Source: Tenacibaculum sp. SZ-18 (lineage in GTDB: Bacteria > Bacteroidota > Bacteroidia > Flavobacteriales > Flavobacteriaceae). Taken from it: a stretch of DNA of 64,000 nt. The stretch spans positions 1,223,777 to 1,287,776 of the forward strand of contig NZ_CP019335.1 in assembly GCF_002813915.1 (NCBI RefSeq), read 5' to 3'. Below the pieces are notes generated by a model. It made no database searches and was not told the DNA's origin. It saw nothing but the letters and a program-made list of their open reading frames with translations. Numbering within the stretch: the first letter of the stretch is position 1; each line of letters starts with the position of its first letter. The translations under genes and the position numbers were made by a program. Positions 1 to 7,119 of this stretch are shown piece by piece.

Positions 1-54
1 ATAAAAACGTTTAAAGACATTATTGAAGCTTGGGATGTGAATCAAGACTTCTAA
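1..54 (+). CDS. C-terminal end of an unidentified gene (partial)
   Basis: Frame 1 is open from the first base to a TAA at 52-54 and encodes 17 residues ending in AWDVNQDF. It is followed 21 bases later by a good hairpin terminator, which fits the end of a real gene. The fragment is too short to name; its start lies outside the window. Confidence 0.6.
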   Translation: MKTFKDIIEAWDVNQDF

Positions 55-75
55 GATTAAATATAAAATTATATT

Positions 76-108
76 AAAGGCTCAAGGTTTACTTGAGCCT
101 TTTCTTTT
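76..108 (+). terminator. Intrinsic terminator after the partial first gene
   Basis: An 11-bp perfect stem (76-86 with 92-102, sequence AAAGGCTCAAG) closes a 5-base loop and runs into a T-rich tract. It separates the upstream gene from the one starting at 144 and shows that an extended TTG start at 93, inside the stem, is not the real start of that gene. Confidence 0.85.
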
Positions 109-143
109 ATATCTTTATATACCAAAATAAAAAACAAATTATA

Positions 144-875
144 ATGAAAAAATTAGCAGTTATAGGGTTATTGTTGGGTTCAACAATAAGTTTTGGACAA
201 GAAAAAGTTAAGTTACGTCTTAATTTGAATAAAGGAGAGAAGTATCAAACTCACATGAAAATAAATCAAGTCACAGAACCAACGATAATGGAAATGGAAA
301 TGAAAATGGAGATGTTAGTTGAAGCGAAGAAATCTATTAACTATGAAGTTAAGAACAACTTTACATATTTATCTGCTTTAAATAAGCATGGAGCAATTAA
401 AATTAACTACAATTCTAACATGAAAGAAGAAGAGTTAACGCCACAAGATAAAAAGTTTGCAGATAAGATGAAACCGATTTTAGAAACTTCAATCTATTTA
501 AATATGGATAGGTTAGGTAAAAGTGAGTTAATAAAATTAGTGCCAGACGTTCCAGAAGTTACTCAATTAAAGGATCAAATAAGTTCAGTTACTTATCCTG
601 AAGATGCTGTAGGTATAGGTTCTACTTGGGTAAATGTTCAAAAGTCAAATGGTGCTGATATGGAATTAACATATAAGGTTACTAAGATTGAGAAGGATTT
701 TGTTTTTGCAGATATAACAGGAAAATCTAGTGTTTTAACTGGCGCTATAATTACAGGAAAGTTAAAGATAGATAGAAAATCAGGTTTACCGAGTACTATG
801 ACAATGAATATTGATGTTAGTATGATGGGGGTAAATATGAAAACAAAATCTGATATTAGCATAAAGAAGATTTAA
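144..875 (+). CDS. Secreted protein, DUF6263-like
   Basis: The protein has 243 residues. Residues 1-19 form a type I signal peptide (MKKLAVIGLLLGSTISFGQ) with no lipobox cysteine, so it should be periplasmic or exported. The mature part is rich in Lys, Met and Glu and has alternating beta-strand character (KVKLRLNLNKGEKYQ near the start; ITGKLKIDRKSGLPSTM near residues 205-225), the layout I associate with the DUF6263 family of Bacteroidetes secreted proteins. The function of that family is unknown. I chose ATG 144 because it begins the signal peptide and follows the upstream terminator. It appears to be a single-gene unit; the next 55 bases lead into decayed DNA. Confidence 0.7.
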   Translation: MKKLAVIGLLLGSTISFGQEKVKLRLNLNKGEKYQTHMKINQVTEPTIMEMEMKMEMLVEAKKSINYEVKNNFTYLSALNKHGAIKINYNSNMKEEELTPQDKKFADKMKPILETSIYLNMDRLGKSELIKLVPDVPEVTQLKDQISSVTYPEDAVGIGSTWVNVQKSNGADMELTYKVTKIEKDFVFADITGKSSVLTGAIITGKLKIDRKSGLPSTMTMNIDVSMMGVNMKTKSDISIKKI

Positions 876-929
876 CGTTATACGGAAAGCATAAATTAAG
901 GAAAAACTTAGTATGAAGCTAGGTCTTTT

Positions 930-1358
930 TTATTCATATACTTCTTTTAAAGCATGTCCCAACTCTGTATATTCATAATCATGTTTTTTTTGTTTTTGCT
1001 GATGAAACTCGACTACCTTCTAAAACAATTAGAGCTAATTCACCTAAAACTGTTTTTAAGATGATACCAGGAATATTAATTGGTGTAAGTATTTTCTTGA
1101 GTGCCTTCCCTAAAGCTTTGGTAAAAGTTGAATTGCTTTGATGATCTGAGGCTATACCATTATAGATTCCAATAAACGTATCATTTTCTGTAGCTTTAAC
1201 ATATAAATTGCATAAATCTTCGATGTTAATACAAGGAACATATTGTTTTCCATTTTCTAGTACTGATAAAAATAGAGGTGTATTCATTTTTTGTAAAGCT
1301 CCACCGTCTTTACTTAGTGCAACTCCAGTACTTAAAATAGTAATAGGAATATCCAAAT
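930..1358 (-). pseudogene. Remnant of a TIGR01777-family NAD-dependent epimerase (C-terminal half)
   Basis: On the minus strand this matches the C-terminal half of the intact epimerase at 6149-7051: the segments LSKDGGALQKMNTPL, IEDLCNLYVKATE, DTFIGIYNGIA and TFTKALGKALKK are shared. The N-terminal half with the nucleotide-binding motif is missing; the match stops abruptly at 1352-1358, where it joins a fragment of another gene. A run of eight T at 984-991 holds a frameshift; correcting it gives a plausible tail (DYEYTELGHALKEVYE) and a stop at 930-932. The core is about 90 percent identical to the intact gene by eye, but this tail is quite different. It is a dead fragment. Confidence 0.85.
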
Positions 1359-1700
1359 TCTAAAAATATTTCAGCTGTTAGACTTGATAATGATGGTAAA
1401 CAAAGGTTTTATGAATATAATTTCAAAAACGGAAAAGACACATAGTTAATTAAAGATTTCGTAGTTGTGTACCCGATGTGGTACAACAAAAACATATTAA
1501 TTTCCTCTGTTATTGTAAATGATAGTCTACAATTATGTATTAATGATTTAAAAAAGAAAACAAACACAATAATCGCTAAAAATGTAGGTCGATCTTTTCA
1601 TACAATTCCGAATTCTTCTTTAGTTAGTTTTATGAAAAAATTGAAGAAAACTGGGACGTTATTTTCTTCGACTCATTCACTCATTAATACAACACGTTAA
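1352..1700 (+). pseudogene. Remnant of a TolB/NTF2-like protein gene
   Basis: This is a fragment related to the intact gene at 16158-17330, roughly its residues 103-198 (SAVRLDNDGKQRFYEYNF, YPMWYNKN, VIVNDSLQLCI, NTIIAKNVGRSFH are recognisable). Lesions are a TAG at 1443-1445 where the intact gene has a Glu codon, and a one-base loss in the A run near 1635, after which similarity fades by about 1665. Both ends of the gene are missing. It is joined head to head with the epimerase remnant through the shared 7-mer TCCAAAT. No intact start or product is expected. Confidence 0.85.
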
Positions 1701-1769
1701 CTCATTCTAGATTTTAAATTTTTTCATTACTCTGTATGTTTGAATCAAATCAACATTAAAAATTAAATT

Positions 1770-2458
1770 ATGAAAAGTAAATTTACTCTAGAAATTAACA
1801 AACCATGCTCTGAAAAATTCAGCGGTTTTAAAAAAGCTGAACTTGATGGATTTTGCGGTTCTTATCAAAAAGAAGTTGTAGCTTTTACAGGTTGGAGTTT
1901 TCATGATATTATTAATTACTTCAATAATAATAGCAACCAAAAAACGTGTGGTCGATTCAATGATTATCAGTTGGGAACTTACGCCAAACCAACTAAAATT
2001 AAACGCCTTAGTATCTTTAAACATATTGGCATAGCATGATCCTTATTTTCTTTAAATACTGCTAATGCACAAAAAAGCTGTCCAAAAGTTGAAACATTAC
2101 AATTAAAGCATAACAAATTTAAAAAGAAAAATACTGAACATAGATTCACCGTTTCAGGGATTGTTTCCGATGAATCAGGACCTTTATCAGGTGTTTCTGT
2201 ACAATTAGAAAATCAATCTTATGAACTGAATCTGGCTTTGATGGAAAATTTGTTTTCTCACAAAAACTAAAAAAAGGAGATATACTCATCTTTAGTTTTG
2301 TTGGAATGGATACTCAAAACATTAAAATTGAAAATGACACATCTATTTCAAATATTGAACTAAAGGTAAATATTGAAATGGCATGATTATTATTTTTAGG
2401 AGAAGTTATTGTTAAAAAGCCTTTTAAATCTAAAAGAAATTCAAAAAATGAAAAATAA
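1770..2458 (+). pseudogene. Decayed carboxypeptidase-regulatory-like domain protein
   Basis: An ATG at 1770 opens a reading frame with a Cys-containing N-terminus (NKPCSEKFSGF, LDGFCGS, TCGRFNDYQLGTYAKPTK) and a hydrophobic segment after it. TGA 2037-2039 interrupts it, but translation continues in frame with LFSLNTANAQ and CPKVETLQLKHNKF, then FTVSGIVSDESGPLSGVSV, a typical start of a CarboxypepD_reg-like beta-sandwich. A one-base deletion near 2221 shifts the frame; FDGKFVFSQKLKKGD and FSFVGMDTQNIKIEN follow. A second TGA sits at 2384-2386 and the tail ends at 2458. In family members this arrangement is a membrane-anchored protein with a periplasmic beta-sandwich. Three lesions make it a pseudogene. 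Confidence 0.85.
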
Positions 2459-3056
2459 ATTAATCTTAGTAGTTTTTCTAATAACATTTAAAGTTGGAGC
2501 TCAGGTTTCAGATCTTAAACATATTAGTTTTAAAAAAGTTAATAAAAACGTCAGATTCCACAAAGGAGAAAGCCTTAAAAACATTTTAACTTTAACTCAT
2601 AAATTAACAGACGAACTTCAAACAAAAGTTGAAAAATTTCACGTAATTTATCTTTGGATATGTAAAAATATAGATTACGATTATGAAACTTATAGACGTA
2701 TCAACCTAAAAAGAGAAACCTATAAATATAATTCAGAAAAATTCATCAAATGGAATATCGATTATAGAAAAACTATATTTAAACAATTACTAGAAAGCAA
2801 AAAAACTGTTTTTACTGAATATGCTTATTTGTTACAAAAAATGGATTTTATAGCTGGAATTGAGTGTATGTTGATTAATAGATATGGAAGAAACTCTTCA
2901 ATTATTATTGACGAAATTAATTATCCGAATCATACATAAAATGCAGTTAAGCTAGAGAATAAATGGTATTTATGTTATCAAACTTAGTCAAGTTGATTTT
3001 TAAATGAAGAATCTGAATTCATTCATCTATATAACGATGGATATTTTTTTAACTAA
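2448..3056 (+). pseudogene. Decayed transglutaminase-like protein
   Basis: ATG 2448 overlaps the 3' end of the preceding decayed gene by 11 bases, as expected for an old operon. A signal peptide (MKNKLILVVFLITFKVGAQ) is followed by a transglutaminase-type region: FHVIYLWICKNIDYDY, then KKTVFTEYAYLLQKM where the family has a catalytic Cys after Thr-Val, then NYPNHT, the usual His position. The next codon (Trp expected) is TAA 2937-2939. Beyond it NAVKLENKWYLC is still readable in frame; the Asp expected after it is Tyr, and two more stops follow before the frame ends at 3056. The Cys and Asp of the triad are lost, so activity is not expected even with read-through. Confidence 0.85.
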
Positions 3057-3067
3057 ACCCAAACTAT

Positions 3068-5665
3068 ATGATACAAGATAATTATGGACATACGAAATTC
3101 ATATGTCTTTTTATGCTTTTTATTAGTAGTCATACCTACTCATCTTATAAAAATGGTCTATTCAAGAACTATACAGCAATAGATGGTTTATCTAGTTCGG
3201 AAGTGTATGATATTACCCAAGATAATTTAGGGTATATTTGGTTTGCCACAGATAGAGGTTTAACCCGTTTTGATGGTAAAAACTTTAAACGTTACACAAT
3301 TTCTGAAGGATTACCTGATAATACCATTCTTAATTTTTACGAGCAACCAGATGGAACAATATGGTGTTCAACGATGAACCACAAAATTTTCTACTTCAAG
3401 AATGAAAAGGATGGTTTTAATCTTTACAAATACAATGAAATTTTATCTAAAAATATTTCCAATAATAGGGTTATTAATAATCTAGTGATAACTGAAGAAA
3501 AGGAGCTCCTACTCACGTTTAATAATTTAGATCTATTCTTAGAAATTGATAGGAAAGGTAATGTTCTCAACAGACCAGTCAGACAAGTAAGTGAAAATAA
3601 ACTAGTCAACATAAAGATTCTTCAAGATAAAGCTGGTGTCGTTTTTGTGGATAGACATGATGTTTTTAATACTAAAGGGGCGCTAACAATAGAGGATTTA
3701 TTAACAGGAATAGCCGGTCCAAGCTTTAATGGAATAGTGAACTACAATAAAACTAACAATATACGATGTGTCTATATTAGAAACTGGTATTTCATAATTT
3801 ATCCAAATAATGATGTTGAAAAAAGAGAAGTTCCTTTTTACAAGGAAAAAGTAGCCATCAAAGCAGGTAAAATTGAGGATGATTTATTATGGATTGGATA
3901 TCAGTATGGAGGAGCTATAATAATGGATTTAAATGGGGATATAAAACAACATTTTCTTAAGGATAAATCTGTTACAAAAGTTTTTAAAGATCACGAAGGA
4001 GGTGTTTGGGTAAGTACCTTAAATTCAGGAGTTTTTTATTGTAAAGAACCTTTAATAGATTATCACTCTTGTTCTAGTTTTCCTACGGAATTAGCAAAAG
4101 ATAATGATGACAATTTAGTTGTTGCTTTTCATAACGGTGAGGTCAAAACTAAAGAAAATGAAGAAGGTGATTTTGAGATTTTATACAACTCAAATAATAT
4201 GTTTCCTGTATTCATAGGTCATGATAAAAGTGTTAATCAATTATATATAGAAGAGTTGAATTCTCCTAAGATTAACAATAGTAGAATGAAAATTAATAAT
4301 GATCAGGTTTATGGTATTTCTGATGATGAGATTTTTACAGATAGCTTCGGGAAAAGTTATGTTAAAATTTACAAGAATGATACTAAAAAAGAGATAAAAG
4401 TACCTGAACGAATTTATGACATTTCAAAAAAGGAAAATTATATATTAATTGGAACACAGAATGGTCTTTATCAATATAATAATTCGAAATTAAAATCATT
4501 AAAAGGTGAGTCAGATTTATTCAGGCATCGTATTTCAGATATAGATATTAAAAATGACAAAGCATATATCGCCACGATGGGAAGAGGTATCGTTATAAAA
4601 CAAGAAGATACTATTTTAAATATTAATAAAAAAGAAGGGTTACTAAGTGATATTTGTACCGAGATTTACGTAGAAGATCCTTATACATTTTGGGTGGGAA
4701 CCAATAGAGGAATTAATCGTATAACATTATATAAGAATAACACATTTGATATAGATTCAATATCTTCTAAAGAGGGGCTTGTATGTAGTGAAATTCTAGA
4801 TATTGAAATTATTGATAAGCAAGTTTGGATCGCTTCAAGAGAAGGGTTATTTAGTTTTCCTAAAAATATATTTGATAGAATAAGGAAAAAGTATAGGAAA
4901 TGGCTACATATAGACAAGATAGTCACTAACCAAAAACATTATTCGGTTAAAGATATTATTGAAATAGAACCTTTCAAAAAAAATAGTAAAATACACTTTA
5001 AAGCGATATCGTTTAAAAGTGAAGGGAATAATGAATACCGTTATAAACTAAAATCAAATGAACCTTGGTATTATACTAAGAGTGAATCTATAGATTTATC
5101 ACATTTAGCCTTTGGAAAATATCAACTTATTTTGCAAGTTAAAAGTACAAATGGAAAATGGTTAGAATCAATAGAAAAGTCGATTATTGTATATCCTCCA
5201 TTTTGGAAGACATCTTGGTTTTTCCTCCTTATTGCTTCGTGTGTAGGAGTTTTAATTTATATCTTTTTTAAATTTCAAGTATTAGTATTTAGAAATTATC
5301 AGTTAAAAATAATATATAAGGCACTTTTAAATAGACTACGATCAAAAGAACAGCATCTTTACGTCAATATCAAAAGTAATGGAAAAATAGTTAAACTTTT
5401 CTCAAATAAAATTGGTTATTTTAAGTCGTCTAGAAATTACATAGAGATTTTTACTCAGGATAAAAAGTATTTAGTAAGAAAAAAACTAGATGATTTTTAT
5501 AAAGATTTACCAGATTCAATTGAATTTACTAAAGTACATCGTTCTTATTATGTTAGAATGGATAAAATATCTGAGATAAAAGGAAATAAGGAAGTATATA
5601 TTTTTAATAATGCGATCCCAGTTAGTAAAACTTATGCAGATAACTTGAAGCGGATTTCAGCTTAA
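3068..5665 (+). CDS. Membrane-bound beta-propeller sensor with LytTR DNA-binding domain
   Basis: The 865-residue protein combines sensing and DNA binding in one chain. An N-terminal hydrophobic stretch (about 10-27) acts as signal or anchor. Several Reg_prop beta-propeller repeats follow: GLSSSEVYDITQDNLGYIWF near 40-60, further blades near 270, 305, 456 and 540. A Y_Y_Y-type domain spans about 650-710 (FKAISFKSEGNNEYRYKL). One membrane helix lies at about 715-738. The cytoplasmic end (about 765-862) is a LytTR domain (NKIGYFKSSRNYIEIFTQ; FTKVHRSYYVRMDKI). There is no histidine kinase or receiver domain, so it is a one-component, membrane-tethered transcription factor reading a periplasmic signal. 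It ends 259 bases before a double-glycine peptide gene on the same strand, a plausible target. The reading frame is intact although it follows a gene graveyard. Confidence 0.9.
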   Translation: MIQDNYGHTKFICLFMLFISSHTYSSYKNGLFKNYTAIDGLSSSEVYDITQDNLGYIWFATDRGLTRFDGKNFKRYTISEGLPDNTILNFYEQPDGTIWCSTMNHKIFYFKNEKDGFNLYKYNEILSKNISNNRVINNLVITEEKELLLTFNNLDLFLEIDRKGNVLNRPVRQVSENKLVNIKILQDKAGVVFVDRHDVFNTKGALTIEDLLTGIAGPSFNGIVNYNKTNNIRCVYIRNWYFIIYPNNDVEKREVPFYKEKVAIKAGKIEDDLLWIGYQYGGAIIMDLNGDIKQHFLKDKSVTKVFKDHEGGVWVSTLNSGVFYCKEPLIDYHSCSSFPTELAKDNDDNLVVAFHNGEVKTKENEEGDFEILYNSNNMFPVFIGHDKSVNQLYIEELNSPKINNSRMKINNDQVYGISDDEIFTDSFGKSYVKIYKNDTKKEIKVPERIYDISKKENYILIGTQNGLYQYNNSKLKSLKGESDLFRHRISDIDIKNDKAYIATMGRGIVIKQEDTILNINKKEGLLSDICTEIYVEDPYTFWVGTNRGINRITLYKNNTFDIDSISSKEGLVCSEILDIEIIDKQVWIASREGLFSFPKNIFDRIRKKYRKWLHIDKIVTNQKHYSVKDIIEIEPFKKNSKIHFKAISFKSEGNNEYRYKLKSNEPWYYTKSESIDLSHLAFGKYQLILQVKSTNGKWLESIEKSIIVYPPFWKTSWFFLLIASCVGVLIYIFFKFQVLVFRNYQLKIIYKALLNRLRSKEQHLYVNIKSNGKIVKLFSNKIGYFKSSRNYIEIFTQDKKYLVRKKLDDFYKDLPDSIEFTKVHRSYYVRMDKISEIKGNKEVYIFNNAIPVSKTYADNLKRISA

Positions 5666-5924
5666 AGTATATGTAATCTTAATTTTCTTGATATCTTTTT
5701 TTGTCCCAAATGCATTCATTTCATCCCAATAACTCTATTAAAATCGTGATTGATTAGTTATTTCATGTATCATATTAAATGATTTCGTCACAAATTAAGA
5801 GTACAAATTTAAAGTTGCTTTTTCACATTATATATTAGCTGTAACTAAAATCTCATTCGCGAAGAGTAGATATATATCTTCTTTATCTATAAAACAAGAA
5901 GAAAAATAATTTAAAACTTTAAAA

Positions 5925-6113
5925 ATGAAAAACGTATTAAATTTAGGTAAGAAATTATCAAGTAAAGAACAAAAAAATGTTAAAGGAGGAATAGGATTGA
6001 GTGATTCAACTGTAGTAGAGCGATGTAAATCAGCTTGTGAGTTTGATCCAATCGATGTAGCTCAATGTAAAAAAGATTGTGAAGGTTTAGGATCAGGAGT
6101 ATCTTTATTCTAA
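5925..6113 (+). CDS. Double-glycine-leader peptide with twin CX3C motif
   Basis: A 62-residue peptide. Residues 1-22 form a bacteriocin-type leader (NLGKKLSSKEQKNVKGG) ending in Gly-Gly, the cut site recognised by C39 peptidase-containing ABC exporters. The predicted mature part starts IGLSDSTVVERCKSAC and has exactly four cysteines in two C-x3-C pairs separated by nine residues, a pattern suited to two helices stapled by two disulfides. It contains Asp, Glu and Lys but little hydrophobicity, so a pore-forming bacteriocin is not obvious. The gene stands alone between the LytTR regulator and a strong terminator. The function (signal, bacteriocin or other secreted microprotein) is not known; no exporter gene is in the window. 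Confidence 0.8.
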   Translation: MKNVLNLGKKLSSKEQKNVKGGIGLSDSTVVERCKSACEFDPIDVAQCKKDCEGLGSGVSLF

Positions 6114-6133
6114 AAAGATAAATAGATCAATTT

Positions 6134-6170
6134 AAAACTGTCTAAAGTTTACTTTAGACAGTTTTTTTTA
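6134..6170. terminator. Bidirectional terminator shared by convergent genes
   Basis: A perfect 14-bp stem (AAAACTGTCTAAAG, 6134-6147, with 6152-6165) with loop TTTA is flanked by A and T runs on both sides. It can end the peptide gene to the left and the epimerase gene to the right. The stop codon of the minus-strand epimerase (6149-6151) lies in the loop, so its last codons are part of the hairpin. Confidence 0.9.
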
Positions 6171-7051
6171 TTATAAATATCTTCGAAAGCACTTTTAAGT
6201 GTTTTAAATTTAAAATTATATTCTTCTTCAGTTTTTACTGTTGAAATTCGACTACCTTCTAAAACAATTACTGCTAATTCACCTAATACTGTTTTTAAGA
6301 TGAAACCAGGAACATTAATTGGTGTAACTATTTTCTTGAGTGCCTTGCCTAAAGCTTTGGTAAAGGTTGAATTGGTTTGATGATCTGGGGCAATACCATT
6401 ATAGATTCCAATAAACGTATCATCTTCTGTAGCCTTAACATATAAATTACATAAATCTTCAATGTGAATCCAAGGAACATATTGTTTTCCATGTCCTAGT
6501 GCTGATAATAATAGAGGTGTATTCATTTTTTGTAAAGCTCCACCGTCTTTACTCAGTACAACTCCAGTTCTTAAAATAGTAACAGGAATATCCAAATCTT
6601 GAAACTGTTGGGCAGCATTTTCCCACTTAATACATATTTCAGAAATAAAGTCAGAGGCAGGTTTATCTTCTTCCGTAAAAATATTTTCTGTAGTAATAGC
6701 TCCATAAAATCCAATTCCAGAAGAACTAATAAAACGTTTTAAAGGCACTTTTAATTCTGTTACTTTTGAAAATAAGAGGTTAGCTGATTCTACTCTACTA
6801 TCAATTAATTCCTTTTTTCTAGTTTTAGTCCATTTTTTATCGGCAATGCCTGCACCTGCCAAATGTATTATATAATCGAGATTTTCGAAGACTTTTTCAT
6901 CAATGTAATTGTTCTTAATATCCCATTTAAAATGATTTTCCTTTCTTGGGTTTCTCGTTAAAATTTGTACCTCATGATTCTTTTGAATTAGTTTATTTTC
7001 AAGAACTTCTCCAATTAATCCGGTTCCTCCTGTAATTAAGATTTTTGCCAT
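6149..7051 (-). CDS. TIGR01777-family NAD(P)-dependent epimerase
   Basis: A 300-residue cytoplasmic protein of the extended short-chain dehydrogenase fold. The start MAKILITGGTGLIGEVL carries the GxxGxxG nucleotide-binding loop (residues 8-14). IIHLAGAGIADKKWT near 60-75 and SSSGIGFYG near 108-116 are typical of the YfcH/TIGR01777 group, as are TILRTGVVLSKDGGAL and HIEDL further on. Length is normal. The substrate is not known for the family. It is a monocistronic unit between two terminators. A truncated relative of its C-terminal half lies at 930-1358. Confidence 0.9.
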   Translation of the reverse strand: MAKILITGGTGLIGEVLENKLIQKNHEVQILTRNPRKENHFKWDIKNNYIDEKVFENLDYIIHLAGAGIADKKWTKTRKKELIDSRVESANLLFSKVTELKVPLKRFISSSGIGFYGAITTENIFTEEDKPASDFISEICIKWENAAQQFQDLDIPVTILRTGVVLSKDGGALQKMNTPLLLSALGHGKQYVPWIHIEDLCNLYVKATEDDTFIGIYNGIAPDHQTNSTFTKALGKALKKIVTPINVPGFILKTVLGELAVIVLEGSRISTVKTEEEYNFKFKTLKSAFEDIYNKKNCLK

Positions 7052-7063
7052 ATTATAAAAATA

Positions 7064-7090
7064 AAAAAACCGTGATGAATTTTCATCACG
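7064..7090 (-). terminator. Terminator of the zinc metalloprotease gene
   Basis: An 8-bp stem CGTGATGA (7071-7078 with 7083-7090) with a 4-base loop. Read on the minus strand it is followed by a run of T (complement of 7064-7070). It lies 30 bases beyond the stop of the metalloprotease gene. Confidence 0.85.
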
Positions 7091-7119
7091 ATTTTCTAAT
7101 TATTTATAGTAAATTAAAC

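Noticed and set aside
93-143. Upstream TTG start for the DUF6263-like gene
   Set aside because: It lies inside the terminator stem of the previous gene and would place a non-signal sequence before the signal peptide.
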